Assembly (NCBI RefSeq): GCF_036345155.1
Contig: NZ_CP107772.1
Coordinates: 9,424,001-9,488,000, forward strand
DNA length: 64,000 bases
DNA from: Streptomyces sp. NBC_00582
Lineage (GTDB): Bacteria > Actinomycetota > Actinomycetes > Streptomycetales > Streptomycetaceae
Direction: 5' to 3'
Shown here in pieces: positions 51,452-60,907 of this stretch. The position numbers and the translations under genes are program-made. How positions within the stretch are numbered: position 1 is the stretch's first letter; the number at the start of each line of letters is the position of its first letter. Below the pieces are notes generated by a model. It was given only the letters and a program-made list of their open reading frames with translations. It was not told the DNA's origin and did not search any database.

Positions 51452-52420
51452 ATGCACCAGCCCCGCACGGCCCTCGTTCCGCTCAGGTACCTCACCCTCC
51501 CCGGACACGGCCCCGAGGACGTCGTGGCCGACCCCGGAGGACGAGTGCTGACCGGGGTGGCCGACGGACGCATCCTGCGGATCGACGGTCTGGACGACCC
51601 GTCCACGGCCCGCGTCGCATGCGTCGGCGAGATCGAGGGCCGCCCCCTCGGCCTCGAACTCCTCCCCGACGGCGACCTGTTGGTGTGCGACGCCGAGGGC
51701 GCCCTGCTGCGCCTCGACCCCGAGGGCGGCCCCGGCACCGTCCGTGTCCTGACCGAGTCGGCGGCGGGGGAGCCGCTGCGCTTCTGCAGCAACGTCGTCG
51801 CCCTGCCGGACGGCACGGTCTACTTCACGGTCTCCAACCGGGTCCACCCGTTGCGCGACTGGATGGGCGACATCGTCGAACACACCGGCACGGGACGGCT
51901 GTTGCGCCTCGCACCGGGCGCCCGCGAGGCCGAGGTCGTCCTGGACGGGCTCCAGTTCGCCAACGGGATCGCCCGCGGCGCCGACGACGCGTTCCTGGTC
52001 GTCGCCGAGACCGGCGCCCGCCGCCTCACCCGCTTCCACCTCACCGGCCCCCGCGCGGGAGCGGCCGAACCCTTCGTCGAGAACCTGCCCGGCTTCCCCG
52101 ACAACCTCTGGCGCGCCCCCGACGGCCCGGTCTGGGTCGCCCTGGCCGGCCCGCGCGTCCCCCCGCTCGACCTCCTCCACCGTGCCGGCCCCGCCGTACG
52201 CCGTCGCGCCGCCCGAGCGGCCCTGCGGGCGCCGTACCGCCCCTCGGGCACGGCCGGGGTCCTCGCGGTCGACGACCACGGCCGGACCGTCGCCCACCTC
52301 ACCCGCCGCCGCTCCGGCTACCGCATGGTCACCAGCGTCTGCGAGACCGGCGGCCGCCTCGTCCTGGGCAGCCTCTGGGAGCCCGGCATCGCCATCTGCG
52401 AGGCACCCGCGGTCATGTAG
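51452..52420 (+). CDS. SMP-30/gluconolactonase-like beta-propeller protein
   Basis: The 322-aa protein has repeated beta-propeller blades, among them [52 protein letters not shown] and [26 protein letters not shown]. These match the SMP-30/strictosidine-synthase-like superfamily, whose bacterial members are mainly lactonases. No signal peptide is visible. The likely reaction is hydrolysis of a sugar lactone or related ester; the substrate is not predictable. Confidence 0.85.
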   Translation: MHQPRTALVPLRYLTLPGHGPEDVVADPGGRVLTGVADGRILRIDGLDDPSTARVACVGEIEGRPLGLELLPDGDLLVCDAEGALLRLDPEGGPGTVRVLTESAAGEPLRFCSNVVALPDGTVYFTVSNRVHPLRDWMGDIVEHTGTGRLLRLAPGAREAEVVLDGLQFANGIARGADDAFLVVAETGARRLTRFHLTGPRAGAAEPFVENLPGFPDNLWRAPDGPVWVALAGPRVPPLDLLHRAGPAVRRRAARAALRAPYRPSGTAGVLAVDDHGRTVAHLTRRRSGYRMVTSVCETGGRLVLGSLWEPGIAICEAPAVM

Positions 52421-52468
52421 GCGAGACGGCGTCCTCGACCGACCGGGACGGCGATACGCTGGTGCGAC

Positions 52469-52924
52469 ATGTCAGCTCCCGAGGCCGAGAGCCTCCGCAC
52501 CAGCACCTCGCGCGGGACCACCGGAACCGGTCAGCTCCCGGTGATCGCCGTGGTGGCCGTCGGCGGCGGGATCGGCGCCGCCGCCCGCTACGCCGCAGCG
52601 CTGGCCTGGCCGATGCCCACCGGCGGCTTCCCCTGGACGACCTTCTGGGTGAACGCCGCCGGCTGCGCGGTCATCGGTGTCTTCCTGGTGCTGATCACCG
52701 AGGTGCTGACCGTGCACCGGCTGGTGCGCCCCTTCTTCGGCACCGGCGTCCTCGGCGGCTTCACCACCTTCTCGACGTACGCCGTCGACATCCAGCGGCT
52801 TCTCGACGCGGGCCGCCCCGGCACCGCGTTCGCCTACCTCGCCGCGACCCTGTGCGCCGCGCTCGGCGGGGTGTGGGCCGCGGCCACCACGACACGCCGT
52901 CTCCTCGGCCGGAGGCCGCGATGA
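52469..52924 (+). CDS. crcB: Fluoride exporter CrcB/FluC, copy 1
   Basis: The 151-aa protein has four hydrophobic helices and the FluC motifs [31 protein letters not shown] and [17 protein letters not shown], which contain the pore asparagine and phenylalanine residues. FluC works as a dual-topology dimer to expel fluoride. The N-terminal 20 residues are extra and polar. It overlaps a DUF190 gene, which is followed by a second FluC copy; actinobacteria often carry two copies so that a heterodimer with fixed orientations can form. A TACGCT -10-like box lies 8 nt before the ATG. Confidence 0.93.
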   Translation: MSAPEAESLRTSTSRGTTGTGQLPVIAVVAVGGGIGAAARYAAALAWPMPTGGFPWTTFWVNAAGCAVIGVFLVLITEVLTVHRLVRPFFGTGVLGGFTTFSTYAVDIQRLLDAGRPGTAFAYLAATLCAALGGVWAAATTTRRLLGRRPR

Positions 52925-53301
52925 CCCGACTCAGCGGCAACGCCCTGCGCCTGACCGTCCTCGTCGGCGAGAACGACACCTGGCACCACAGACCCCTGTA
53001 CGCGGAGATCGTCCATCGCGCCCACGCGGCCGGTCTCGCCGGAGCCAGCGTCTTCCACGGCATCGAGGGTTTCGGCGCGTCCTCCGTGGTCCACACCTCC
53101 CGGCTGCTCTCGCTCAGCGAGGACCTGCCGGTCGCGGTCGTGATCGTGGACGCCGAGGAGCGCGTGCACGCCTTCCTGCCGCACCTCGAAGAGCTGGTCA
53201 CGGACGGTCTGGTCGTCCTCGACGAGTGCCATGTCGTCCGGTTCGAGGGCCGCGACCGGAATCAGGGCGAACCGGACACGAAGGGTAAGAAGTCGTTGTG
53301 A
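52921..53301 (+). CDS. DUF190 family protein
   Basis: The 126-aa protein starts [47 protein letters not shown] and matches DUF190, a PII-like (GlnB-fold) soluble protein often adjacent to crcB. It is sandwiched by 4-nt overlaps between two FluC genes. It is likely to bind a nucleotide and modulate the channel, but neither has been shown here. Confidence 0.88.
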   Translation: MTRLSGNALRLTVLVGENDTWHHRPLYAEIVHRAHAAGLAGASVFHGIEGFGASSVVHTSRLLSLSEDLPVAVVIVDAEERVHAFLPHLEELVTDGLVVLDECHVVRFEGRDRNQGEPDTKGKKSL

Positions 53302-53663
53302 ACTGGCTGGTGGTCGTCGCGGGCGGCATGATCGGCGCGCCCGCGCGCTATCTCACCGACCGCGCGGTGCAGTCCCGGCACGACTCGGTGTTCCCCTGGG
53401 GCACGTTCGTCGTCAACGTGACCGGCTCCCTGATCCTCGGCACCCTCACCGGCGCCGCCGCCCTCGGCCCCGACCTGCGGTTGTTCCTGGGCACGGGTTT
53501 CTGCGGGGCGCTCACCACGTACTCGACGTTCTCGTACGAGTCGCTCCGGCTGACGGAGACCGGCGCGGGCCTCTACGCTGCCGCCAATGTCCTCGGGAGC
53601 CTCCTGGCGGGCCTCGGGGCCGCGTTCGCCGGCGTCGCGATAGGCCAGGCGGTGTGGCCCTAG
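53298..53663 (+). CDS. crcB: Fluoride exporter CrcB/FluC, copy 2
   Basis: The 121-aa protein has four helices and the same pore motifs ([46 protein letters not shown]). The GTG start overlaps the DUF190 stop. It is shorter than copy 1 and lacks its polar N-terminal tail. Differences in charge between the two copies would be expected if they form an antiparallel heterodimer. It ends the operon. Confidence 0.93.
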   Translation: MNWLVVVAGGMIGAPARYLTDRAVQSRHDSVFPWGTFVVNVTGSLILGTLTGAAALGPDLRLFLGTGFCGALTTYSTFSYESLRLTETGAGLYAAANVLGSLLAGLGAAFAGVAIGQAVWP

Positions 53664-53745
53664 CCGGTCCACCACCACCCGGCTGCCGGTAATCGCCTGG
53701 TAGGACTGTCCCTCGCCGTAGTCGACCCACCCAGAACTGGATTCC

Positions 53746-54582
53746 ATGAGCGCCATCTCCATCGGCCAAGCCGTCGTCCTCGGAGCTGTCGAGGGAGTGA
53801 CCGAGTTCCTCCCCGTCTCCTCCACCGGCCATCTGAAGATCACCGAGGGCCTGATGCACATCCCGGTCGACGACGACGCGGTCGTCGGGTTCTCCGCGGT
53901 GATCCAGGTCGGGGCGATCGCCGCGGTGCTGGTGTACTTCCGCAAGGACATCGTGCGGATCGTGTCGGCCTGGTTCCGGGGTCTGCGCCACCGTGAGGAG
54001 CGCGTCCACCACGACTACAGGTTCGCCTGGTGGGTGATCTACGCGACGATCCCGATCGTCGTGGTCGGTCTCGCCGCCAAACCGCTGATCGAGGGGCCGC
54101 TGGCCTCCCTGTGGGTGGTCGCGGGCTCGCTGATCGCCGGCAGCGGTGTGATGTGGGCGGCCGACCAGATGGGCCGGCACAAGCGCGGCGAGGACGACAC
54201 CTCGTTCAAGGACGCGATGCTCGTGGGCAGCTCCCAGATCCTCGCACTGCTCTTCCCGGGCTTCTCCCGCTCCGGTGCCACCATGTCCACCGCGCTCATC
54301 CTCGACCTGGACCGCGTCGCCGCGACCCGGCTCTCCTTCTTCCTCGGCATCCCCGCCCTGACCGGCGCGGGCCTGTACGAGCTGAAGGACGCGCTCGGCA
54401 CCGGCGCGGGCGCCGCCCCGCTGGCCGTGGGCACCGTCGTCTCGTTCGTCGTGGCGTACGCCTCCATCGCCTGGCTGCTGAAGTTCGTCGCCAAGCACTC
54501 CTTCAACGCCTTCGTGATCTACCGGATCGTCATCGGCGTCCTGCTGTTCGGCCTGCTGGGCACCGGTGTGCTGAGCGGTTGA
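53746..54582 (+). CDS. uppP: Undecaprenyl-diphosphatase UppP (BacA)
   Basis: The 278-aa membrane protein has the two UppP signatures, [15 protein letters not shown] near the start and [11 protein letters not shown] near residue 170, and seven or eight hydrophobic helices. It removes a phosphate from undecaprenyl diphosphate so that the lipid carrier can be reused for peptidoglycan synthesis; overproduction is known to give bacitracin resistance. It has its own terminator with a T tract. Confidence 0.95.
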   Translation: MSAISIGQAVVLGAVEGVTEFLPVSSTGHLKITEGLMHIPVDDDAVVGFSAVIQVGAIAAVLVYFRKDIVRIVSAWFRGLRHREERVHHDYRFAWWVIYATIPIVVVGLAAKPLIEGPLASLWVVAGSLIAGSGVMWAADQMGRHKRGEDDTSFKDAMLVGSSQILALLFPGFSRSGATMSTALILDLDRVAATRLSFFLGIPALTGAGLYELKDALGTGAGAAPLAVGTVVSFVVAYASIAWLLKFVAKHSFNAFVIYRIVIGVLLFGLLGTGVLSG

Positions 54583-54604
54583 TCTCCCGCGCGGTCGACC
54601 GCCC

Positions 54605-54640
54605 ACGGGCGGGAAGTCCCCATGCGGACTTCCCGCCCGT
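54605..54640 (+). terminator. Rho-independent terminator after uppP
   Basis: ACGGGCGGGAAGTCC (54605-54619) pairs perfectly with GGACTTCCCGCCCGT (54626-54640), followed by TGAATTTTT. It has the canonical stem plus T tract, uncommon in this GC-rich DNA. Confidence 0.9.
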
Positions 54641-54662
54641 TGAATTTTTGGTTTCACCGCCC

Positions 54663-54668
54663 TTGACA
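54663..54668 (+). promoter_or_regulatory. Candidate -35 box of the GntR gene
   Basis: TTGACA occurs 23 bp after the uppP terminator. The matching -10 region (around 54686-54692, GGAACAT) is poor. If used, transcription starts near 54700, supporting GTG 54700 as the start codon. Confidence 0.4.
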
Positions 54669-54699
54669 CCACCCGTACGTGAACCGGAACATCTCTCCC

Positions 54700-55431
54700 G
54701 TGAACCTGTCAGACAGCCAGACAGGTGGTTCGGCACCGCGGCGCGTCAGCGCGATGGAAGCGGTTCTCGGCCACCTCCGTGGCGCCATCGAGCGCGGCGA
54801 GTACGCCATCGGCGACAAGCTCCCCTCCGAGGCGGAGCTCTGCCGCACCCTCGAGGTGTCCCGGCCCGTGCTGCGGGAGGCCCTGCGCGCCCTGCAGACC
54901 ATGGGCCTGACGGTCGCCAAGACCGGCAAGGGCACCTTCGTGATCGCGAACACCGTCGAGGACCCCACCTTCGGCGACTACGCGGCCAGCGACCTGCTGG
55001 AGGTGCGCCGCCACGTCGAGATCCCGGTCGCCGGATACGCGGCACGGCGCCGCAGCCCGGAGAACCTGGACCACCTGGCCCATCTGCTCGACCGCATGGA
55101 ACGGGAGACGGACACCACCGCGTGGGTCGCGATGGACACCCTCTTCCACCTGGCCGTCGCCGAAGCCGCCCAGAACCCGGTCTTCCGCCGGGTCATCGAG
55201 GAGATCCGGGACGCACTGGCGCGTCAGTCGGCCTTCCTCAACGAGCTGGGCGGCCGGCGCGAGCAGTCCAACCGCGAGCACCGGGCCATCGTGGAAGCGC
55301 TGATCGACGGTTCCGAGCACGACGCCGTGGAGGCGATGAGCCATCACCTCGACCGCGTCGAGACGACCCTCACCGACATCGTGCGCTCCCCTGGCACGAG
55401 CACCCCCCTGGAAGGCGGACCCGAGGCGTGA
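54700..55431 (+). CDS. GntR/FadR-type regulator (FCD family)
   Basis: The 243-aa protein has an N-terminal winged helix ([33 protein letters not shown]) and a helical FCD ligand domain ([43 protein letters not shown]) whose histidines bind a metal and a carboxylate. GTG 54700 gives MNLSDSQ-type start; GTG 54679 would add seven residues. Its stop overlaps the asparagine permease start (GTGA), so it belongs to that operon and probably senses aspartate, asparagine or a related organic acid. An inverted repeat lies at its own 5' end. Confidence 0.88.
   Translation: MNLSDSQTGGSAPRRVSAMEAVLGHLRGAIERGEYAIGDKLPSEAELCRTLEVSRPVLREALRALQTMGLTVAKTGKGTFVIANTVEDPTFGDYAASDLLEVRRHVEIPVAGYAARRRSPENLDHLAHLLDRMERETDTTAWVAMDTLFHLAVAEAAQNPVFRRVIEEIRDALARQSAFLNELGGRREQSNREHRAIVEALIDGSEHDAVEAMSHHLDRVETTLTDIVRSPGTSTPLEGGPEA
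54704..54726. promoter_or_regulatory. Nested inverted repeat at the 5' end of the GntR gene
   Basis: ACCTGTC (54704-54710) and GACAGGT (54720-54726) form an outer inverted repeat with a 9-bp spacer, and CTGTC-A-GACAG (54706-54716) forms an inner one. Placement at the likely transcription start suggests autoregulation. Confidence 0.55.
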
Positions 55432-56867
55432 GCGAACAGCACCTCAAAGACGAGACGCGCCCCTCGTCCGGTCACATCGACGCCGGAGACCACGGCTACA
55501 GCAAGTCGCTGAAGCACCGGCACGTCAACATGATCGCCATCGGCGGTGCCATCGGCACCGGACTCTTCCTCGGCGCGGGCGGCAGGCTCGCCGACGCCGG
55601 GCCCTCCCTCTTCGTCGCGTACGCCGTCTGCGGCGTCTTCGCGTTCCTCGTCGTGCGCGCCCTCGGCGAGCTCGTCCTGTACCGCCCGTCCTCCGGCGCC
55701 TTCGTGTCCTACGCCCGGGAGTTCCTCGGCGAGAAGGGCGCGTACACGGCCGGCTGGATGTACTTCCTGAACTGGGCCACCACCGGGATCGCCGACATCA
55801 CCGCGGTGGCCACCTACACCCACTACTGGGGCATGTTCTCCGACATCCCCCAGTGGGTGATCGCCCTGATCGCCCTGGCCGTGGTCCTGGCCGTGAACCT
55901 GATATCCGTGAAGATCTTCGGCGAACTGGAGTTCTGGTTCGCCATCGTCAAGGTCAGCGCCCTGGTGATCTTCATGTGCATCGGCATCTTCCTGCTGGTC
56001 ACCCAGCACCCGGTGGACGGCACCACCCCCGGCCCCTCCCTGATCACCGACAACGGCGGCGTCTTCCCCAACGGCCTGCTGCCCATGCTGCTGATCATCC
56101 AGGGCGTCGTCTTCGCCTACGCCTCCGTCGAGCTCGTCGGCGTCGCCGCCGGTGAGACCGAGAACCCCGAGAAGATCATGCCGAAGGCGATCAACTCGAT
56201 CATGTGGCGCGTGGGCCTGTTCTACGTCGGCTCGGTCGTCCTGCTGTCGATGCTGCTCCCGTGGAACAAGTACACGGCCGGCGAGAGCCCCTTCGTCACC
56301 GTGCTGTCCAACATCGGCGTCCCGGCGGCCGGCGGGGTGATGAACCTGGTCGTCCTCACGGCGGCCATGTCCTCCCTCAACTCCGGCCTCTACTCCACCG
56401 GCCGCATCCTGCGCTCCATGGCCGTCAACGGCTCCGCCCCCCGGTTCACCGCGAAGATGAGCCGCACCCAGGTCCCCTACGGCGGCATCCTGCTCACCAG
56501 CGGTATGTGTGTCCTGGGCGTCGGCCTCAACTTCGTGGTCCCGGCGGACGCCTTCGAGATCGTCCTGAACTTCGCGGCGATCGGCATCCTCTCCACCTGG
56601 GGCATGATCATGATCTGTCACCTCCTCTTCTGGCAGAAGACCCAGAAGGGCGAGCTGACCCGCCCGGGCTACCAGCTCCCGGGCTCCCCCTGGACCGAGC
56701 TCGTGACCCTGTTCTTCCTCGCCTCGGTCCTGGTCCTCATGTACGCCGACGGCGGCGCCGGACGCACCACCGTGCTGTGCCTGCCGCTGATCGTCGGAGC
56801 ACTCGTCGCCGGCTGGTACGCCATCCGCCGCAACCTCCGGCGCACCTCCGCCAAGGCCGACGCGTGA
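55428..56867 (+). CDS. ansP: Amino acid permease, probably L-asparagine permease
   Basis: The 479-aa membrane protein has about 12 helices of the APC superfamily. The first helix carries [18 protein letters not shown], followed by [25 protein letters not shown] and [21 protein letters not shown], close to AnsP/GABA-permease types. Location directly before an asparaginase gene supports L-asparagine as substrate. GTG start overlaps the regulator stop. Confidence 0.9.
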   Translation: MSEQHLKDETRPSSGHIDAGDHGYSKSLKHRHVNMIAIGGAIGTGLFLGAGGRLADAGPSLFVAYAVCGVFAFLVVRALGELVLYRPSSGAFVSYAREFLGEKGAYTAGWMYFLNWATTGIADITAVATYTHYWGMFSDIPQWVIALIALAVVLAVNLISVKIFGELEFWFAIVKVSALVIFMCIGIFLLVTQHPVDGTTPGPSLITDNGGVFPNGLLPMLLIIQGVVFAYASVELVGVAAGETENPEKIMPKAINSIMWRVGLFYVGSVVLLSMLLPWNKYTAGESPFVTVLSNIGVPAAGGVMNLVVLTAAMSSLNSGLYSTGRILRSMAVNGSAPRFTAKMSRTQVPYGGILLTSGMCVLGVGLNFVVPADAFEIVLNFAAIGILSTWGMIMICHLLFWQKTQKGELTRPGYQLPGSPWTELVTLFFLASVLVLMYADGGAGRTTVLCLPLIVGALVAGWYAIRRNLRRTSAKADA

Positions 56868-56910
56868 ACCCGGCGCCGGCCCTCGACGACCCCCAAGTGA
56901 TCAGGCAGTG

Positions 56911-57927
56911 ATGTACAGCAGCGCGCTCGCGGACGCCCCCGTGATCCGTGAACCCCTCCACGCGCCCGTCGCCCACCTCGTCAGAGGCGGAGTGACCGAG
57001 GGCGTCCACCACGGCTCCGTCGTCGTCCTCGGCACGGGCGGTGACGTCGACCTCCAGCTCGGCGACATCGAGGCCGCCTTCTACCCGCGGTCCGCGCTCA
57101 AGCCCGTCCAGGCCGTGGCGATGCTGCGGGCCGGGCTGCCGCTCGACGGCGAGCTGCTCTCGCTCGCCGCCGCCAGCCACTCCGGCGAGGAACGCCACCT
57201 CGCCGGGACCCGGCGGATCCTCGAGCTGGCCGGTGTCACGGAGGACCATTTGCGCAACGTCACGGACATGCCGTACGACCCGGCGGTCCGCGACACCTGG
57301 ATACGCGAGGGCCGCGCGCCCTCCCGTCTCGCGCAGAACTGCTCCGGCAAGCACGCCGCCATGCTGTACACCTGCAAGCTCAACGGCTGGTCCCTCGACG
57401 GCTACCTCGATCCGGAGCACCCGCTCCAGCAGGCGATCGCGGAGATCGTCGAGGACCTCACCGGACAGCGGATCGCACGGGTCACCGTCGACGGGTGCGG
57501 CGCCCCGCTCTTCTCCGTCTCCCTGCACGGCCTCGCCCGGGCCGCCGCCCGCATCACCACCGCGGCGCCCGGCACCCCCGAGGCCCGGGTCGCGGACGCC
57601 ATGCGCGACCACGCCGAGATGGCCTCCGGCGCCGACCGGGACGTGGCCGCCCTGATGCGGGCCGTCCCCGGACTGCTCGCCAAGGACGGCTTCGAGGGCG
57701 TGGAGGTCGCCGCCCTCCCGGACGGCCGCGCCGTCGCCGTCAAGATCTCCGACGGCGCGAACCGGGCCCGGATCCCGGTCACGGCGGCCGCCCTCGCCCG
57801 CGCGGGCGTCGACCCCGCCCTCCTCAAGGCATTCGAGGGCGAGGACCTGCTCGGCGGCGGCGTACCGGTCGGCTCGGTCCGCCCGGTACGGGCCCTGGAC
57901 CCGGTGACCGTGCGCGCCTGCGCCTGA
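56911..57927 (+). CDS. Asparaginase (asparaginase II/PF06089 type)
   Basis: The 338-aa protein hydrolyses asparagine to aspartate and ammonia. It belongs to the Rhizobium-type asparaginase family rather than the E. coli AnsA/AnsB type: [16 protein letters not shown] near residue 60, [25 protein letters not shown], and [11 protein letters not shown] are family blocks. ATG 56911 is preferred; GTG 56908 is three bases upstream. It follows the permease by 43 bp and feeds aspartate to the lyase encoded downstream. Confidence 0.9.
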   Translation: MYSSALADAPVIREPLHAPVAHLVRGGVTEGVHHGSVVVLGTGGDVDLQLGDIEAAFYPRSALKPVQAVAMLRAGLPLDGELLSLAAASHSGEERHLAGTRRILELAGVTEDHLRNVTDMPYDPAVRDTWIREGRAPSRLAQNCSGKHAAMLYTCKLNGWSLDGYLDPEHPLQQAIAEIVEDLTGQRIARVTVDGCGAPLFSVSLHGLARAAARITTAAPGTPEARVADAMRDHAEMASGADRDVAALMRAVPGLLAKDGFEGVEVAALPDGRAVAVKISDGANRARIPVTAAALARAGVDPALLKAFEGEDLLGGGVPVGSVRPVRALDPVTVRACA

Positions 57928-57933
57928 CGACTC

Positions 57934-57965
57934 CGGTGGCCACCGAGTGTGCGCGGTGGCCACCG
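57934..57965. promoter_or_regulatory. Twin CGGTGGCCACCG palindromes
   Basis: Two identical 12-bp palindromes lie at 57934-57945 and 57954-57965, 20 bp centre to centre, about two helical turns. Such spacing would let two dimers bind on the same face of DNA. The regulator is not known; the GntR protein encoded at 54700 is one candidate. Confidence 0.6.
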
Positions 57966-58143
57966 GCGGAACGGCCGGTCCCGGTTGCCCTGCGGCCGCA
58001 CGGTCGCACGGCTGGCGGTTCCACGGCGCCGGCCTCCGAGCCCCTCGGCGCCCGGCCTCGTGAGACCGGGTCCCGAACGGCCGGTCGCATCCCCGCAGCC
58101 GGCCCCCGAACCGCCGGTCCGGTCACCACCGGCCCGGTGTTCC

Positions 58144-58185
58144 GGCCGGCTCGGGCGGACACACCCCGTTCCGCCCGAGCCGGCC
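58144..58185 (+). terminator. Strong hairpin upstream of aspA
   Basis: GGCCGGCTCGGGCGG (58144-58158) pairs perfectly with CCGCCCGAGCCGGCC (58171-58185) around a 12-nt loop. It lies 59 bp before aspA and 216 bp after the asparaginase gene, so it could end that transcript or act in the aspA leader. Confidence 0.65.
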
Positions 58186-58244
58186 CCCCCTCGACGTCGC
58201 CCGCTCCCCCACCCTCACCGCCTCAGAAAGAGGACCCGTACCTC

Positions 58245-59654
58245 ATGACCGCCGCCACCCGCAGCGAACACGACCTCCTCGGAGACCGGGACGTCCCCGC
58301 CGACGCGTACTGGGGTGTCCACACCCTGCGCGCCACCGAGAACTTCCCCATCACCGGCACCACCCTCTCCGCCTACCCGCACCTCGTCGACGCGCTCGCC
58401 GCCGTCAAGGAGGCAGCCGCCCTCGCCAACGAGGAACTCGGCCTGCTGGCGCCCGACAAGGCCGCCGCGATCGTCGCCGCCTGCCGAGAGATCCGCGCGG
58501 GCGGGCTGCACGACCAGTTCGTCGTCGACGTCATCCAGGGCGGCGCCGGCACCTCGACCAACATGAACGCCAACGAGGTCGTGGCGAACCGCGCCCTGGA
58601 GCTGATGGGTCACGAGAAGGGGCAGTACCAGTACCTGCACCCCAACGAGGACGTCAACCTCGGCCAGTCCACCAACGACGTCTACCCGACCGCCGTCAAG
58701 ATAGCGACGGTCTTCGCGGTGCGTGGACTGCTCAAGGCGATGGCCGTACTGCAGGACTCCTTCGGCCGCAAGGCCGTCGAGTTCCGCGATGTGCTCAAGA
58801 TGGGCCGTACACAGTTGCAGGACGCGGTCCCCATGACGCTCGGTCAGGAGTTCTCCGCGTACGCCGTCATGATCGACGAGGACCGCAACCGTCTCGACGA
58901 GGCCGTCCAGTTGATCCATGAGATCAACCTCGGCGCCACGGCCATCGGCACCGGCCTCAACGCCCCCGCCGGATACGCCGAGTCCGCCCGCCGCCACCTC
59001 GCCGAGATCACCGGCCTGCCCCTGGTCACCGCCGCCAACCTGGTCGAGGCCACCCAGGACTGCGGCGCGTTCGTCCAGATGTCCGGCGTGCTGAAGCGGA
59101 TCGCGGTCAAGCTGAGCAAGAGCTGCAACGACCTGCGTCTGCTGTCCTCCGGTCCGCGCGCGGGCCTCGGCGAGATCAACCTCCCGCCCGTGCAGGCCGG
59201 ATCGTCCATCATGCCCGGCAAGGTCAACCCGGTGATCCCCGAGGTCGTCAACCAGGTCGCCTTCGAGGTGATCGGCAACGACGTCACCATCACCATGGCC
59301 GCCGAGGCCGGACAGCTCCAGCTCAACGCCTTCGAGCCGATCATCCTGCACTCGCTGTCGGAGAGCATCACGCATCTGCGGGCCGCCTGCCTCACCCTCG
59401 CCGAGCGCTGTGTCGACGGCATCACCGCCAACACCGAGACCCTGCGCGCGACCGTCGAGAACTCCATCGGCCTGGTCACCGCCCTCAACCCGCACATCGG
59501 GTACACCGCGGCCACCGACATCGCCAAGGAGGCCCTCGTCACCGGCCGGGGTGTCGCCGAACTCGTCCTGGAGAAGGGCCTGCTGCCCGCCGAGCGACTC
59601 GCCGACCTGCTGCGCCCCGAGGTCCTGGCCGGCAGCGGCGCCCCCCTGGTGTGA
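58245..59654 (+). CDS. aspA: Aspartate ammonia-lyase
   Basis: The 469-aa protein converts aspartate to fumarate and ammonia. It has the fumarase/aspartase signature [11 protein letters not shown] and blocks [40 protein letters not shown] and [18 protein letters not shown]. The length and the QSTNDVYP context fit aspartase better than fumarase. ATG 58245 follows AGAGGA. It completes the asparagine-to-fumarate route encoded in this region. Confidence 0.93.
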   Translation: MTAATRSEHDLLGDRDVPADAYWGVHTLRATENFPITGTTLSAYPHLVDALAAVKEAAALANEELGLLAPDKAAAIVAACREIRAGGLHDQFVVDVIQGGAGTSTNMNANEVVANRALELMGHEKGQYQYLHPNEDVNLGQSTNDVYPTAVKIATVFAVRGLLKAMAVLQDSFGRKAVEFRDVLKMGRTQLQDAVPMTLGQEFSAYAVMIDEDRNRLDEAVQLIHEINLGATAIGTGLNAPAGYAESARRHLAEITGLPLVTAANLVEATQDCGAFVQMSGVLKRIAVKLSKSCNDLRLLSSGPRAGLGEINLPPVQAGSSIMPGKVNPVIPEVVNQVAFEVIGNDVTITMAAEAGQLQLNAFEPIILHSLSESITHLRAACLTLAERCVDGITANTETLRATVENSIGLVTALNPHIGYTAATDIAKEALVTGRGVAELVLEKGLLPAERLADLLRPEVLAGSGAPLV

Positions 59655-59701
59655 CCCCTTCCTGAGCTGCGGTGACGCACCAGGACCGGCCCGGAGGCAC
59701 A

Positions 59702-60640
59702 ATGGTGATCATGACAACGACGTCGTCCCTCGCCTTCCAGCCGGTCCTGGAGCGCATCGCCGAGGAGATGGAGCACACCCCCGGCCGCGGCCGGCCCGCC
59801 GACTACATCCCGGCGCTCGCGGCCCGCGATCCGCGCGACTTCGGCATGGCCGTCGCCGAGCTCGACGGCACGGTGTACGGCGTGGGGGACTGGCGCGAGC
59901 CGTTCTCCACACAGTCCATCACCAAGGTCTTCACCCTCGCCCTCGACCTGGCCCGCGAGGGCGACGAACTCTGGGAGCACGTGGGCCGCGAGCCCTCCGG
60001 CAACCCCTTCAACTCCCTGGTCCAGCTGGAGTACGAGCACGGCATCCCGCGCAACCCCTTCATCAACGCGGGCGCCCTCGTCGTCACCGACCGCCTCCAG
60101 ACCCGTACCGGAGACGCGGCCGGGGAACTCCTCGCCTTCCTGCGCGCCGAGAGCGGCAACCCCGCGCTCGCCTTCGACGCGGAGGTCGCCGCGTCCGAGT
60201 CCGCGCACGGTGACCGCAACGCCGCGCTCGCCCACTTCATGGCGTCGTACGGCAACATCGACAACCCGGTACCGGACCTCCTCGACCAGTACTTCCGCCA
60301 GTGCTCGCTCACCGCGTCCTGTGCCGACCTGGCCCTCGCCACCACCTTCCTCGCCCGGCACGGCATCCGCGCCGACGGCACCCGTCTGCTGACCCGCAGC
60401 CAGGCCAAGCAGGTCAACGCGGTGATGCTGACCTGCGGCACCTACGACGCGGCCGGTGACTTCGCCTACCGCGTGGGGCTGCCCGGCAAGAGCGGGGTCG
60501 GCGGCGGGATCATCGCCGTCGTCCCCGGCCGCTGCACCCTGTGCGTATGGAGCCCCGGTCTCGACGAACACGGCAACTCGGTGGCCGGCGTGGCGGCCCT
60601 GGACCGCTTCACCACCCTCACCGGCCTGTCGGTCTTCTGA
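59702..60640 (+). CDS. glsA: Glutaminase
   Basis: The 312-aa protein hydrolyses glutamine to glutamate and ammonia. It belongs to the serine-dependent beta-lactamase-like glutaminase family: the catalytic SxxK is in STQSITKVF, with EPSGNPFNSLVQLE, RNPFINAGALV and GLPGKSGVGGGIIAVVPG. GGAGG at 59693-59697 lies just ahead; ATG 59702, GTG 59705 and ATG 59711 are all possible starts. It is 47 bp after aspA and may be read from the same transcript. Confidence 0.93.
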   Translation: MVIMTTTSSLAFQPVLERIAEEMEHTPGRGRPADYIPALAARDPRDFGMAVAELDGTVYGVGDWREPFSTQSITKVFTLALDLAREGDELWEHVGREPSGNPFNSLVQLEYEHGIPRNPFINAGALVVTDRLQTRTGDAAGELLAFLRAESGNPALAFDAEVAASESAHGDRNAALAHFMASYGNIDNPVPDLLDQYFRQCSLTASCADLALATTFLARHGIRADGTRLLTRSQAKQVNAVMLTCGTYDAAGDFAYRVGLPGKSGVGGGIIAVVPGRCTLCVWSPGLDEHGNSVAGVAALDRFTTLTGLSVF

Positions 60641-60907
60641 CACCCTGCCGGCCCCGGCGGCCCCGCCGCCGCAATTCGGTTGAGGGCGAGCCGGTCACCC
60701 GCGAAGACCTGGGAGTCCCCGGGCGGGGAGACGTCCCCGGTGCGCTGCGGCATCTGGGGCACACCGGGGAGGGTCTGCCCCAGGACGAGGAGGACGTCGA
60801 CCCGGCCACCGACCGTCCGCCTCCGCTCATACGGCGGTCACGCACAGGCCGCCGCTCGGCAGGGGGAACGTTGCTTTCCGGCCACCCCGCGTTGACACCC
60901 TGACCGA

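Larger units (their letters stand above)
57928..58244. other. 317-bp intergenic region with twin palindromes and a leader hairpin
   Basis: The gap between the asparaginase and aspA genes holds two identical CGGTGGCCACCG palindromes near its left end and a strong 15-bp hairpin near its right end. No gene is visible. It is GC-rich with no clear -10/-35 pair. The structures suggest aspA has separate control. Confidence 0.6.

Noticed and set aside
52421..52468. Fluoride riboswitch before the first crcB
   Set aside because: The gap is only 48 bp and lacks the conserved fluoride-aptamer pattern that I would expect.
53512..54672. A 386-aa minus-strand open frame across the second crcB and uppP
   Set aside because: Low-complexity shadow of two clear plus-strand membrane protein genes.
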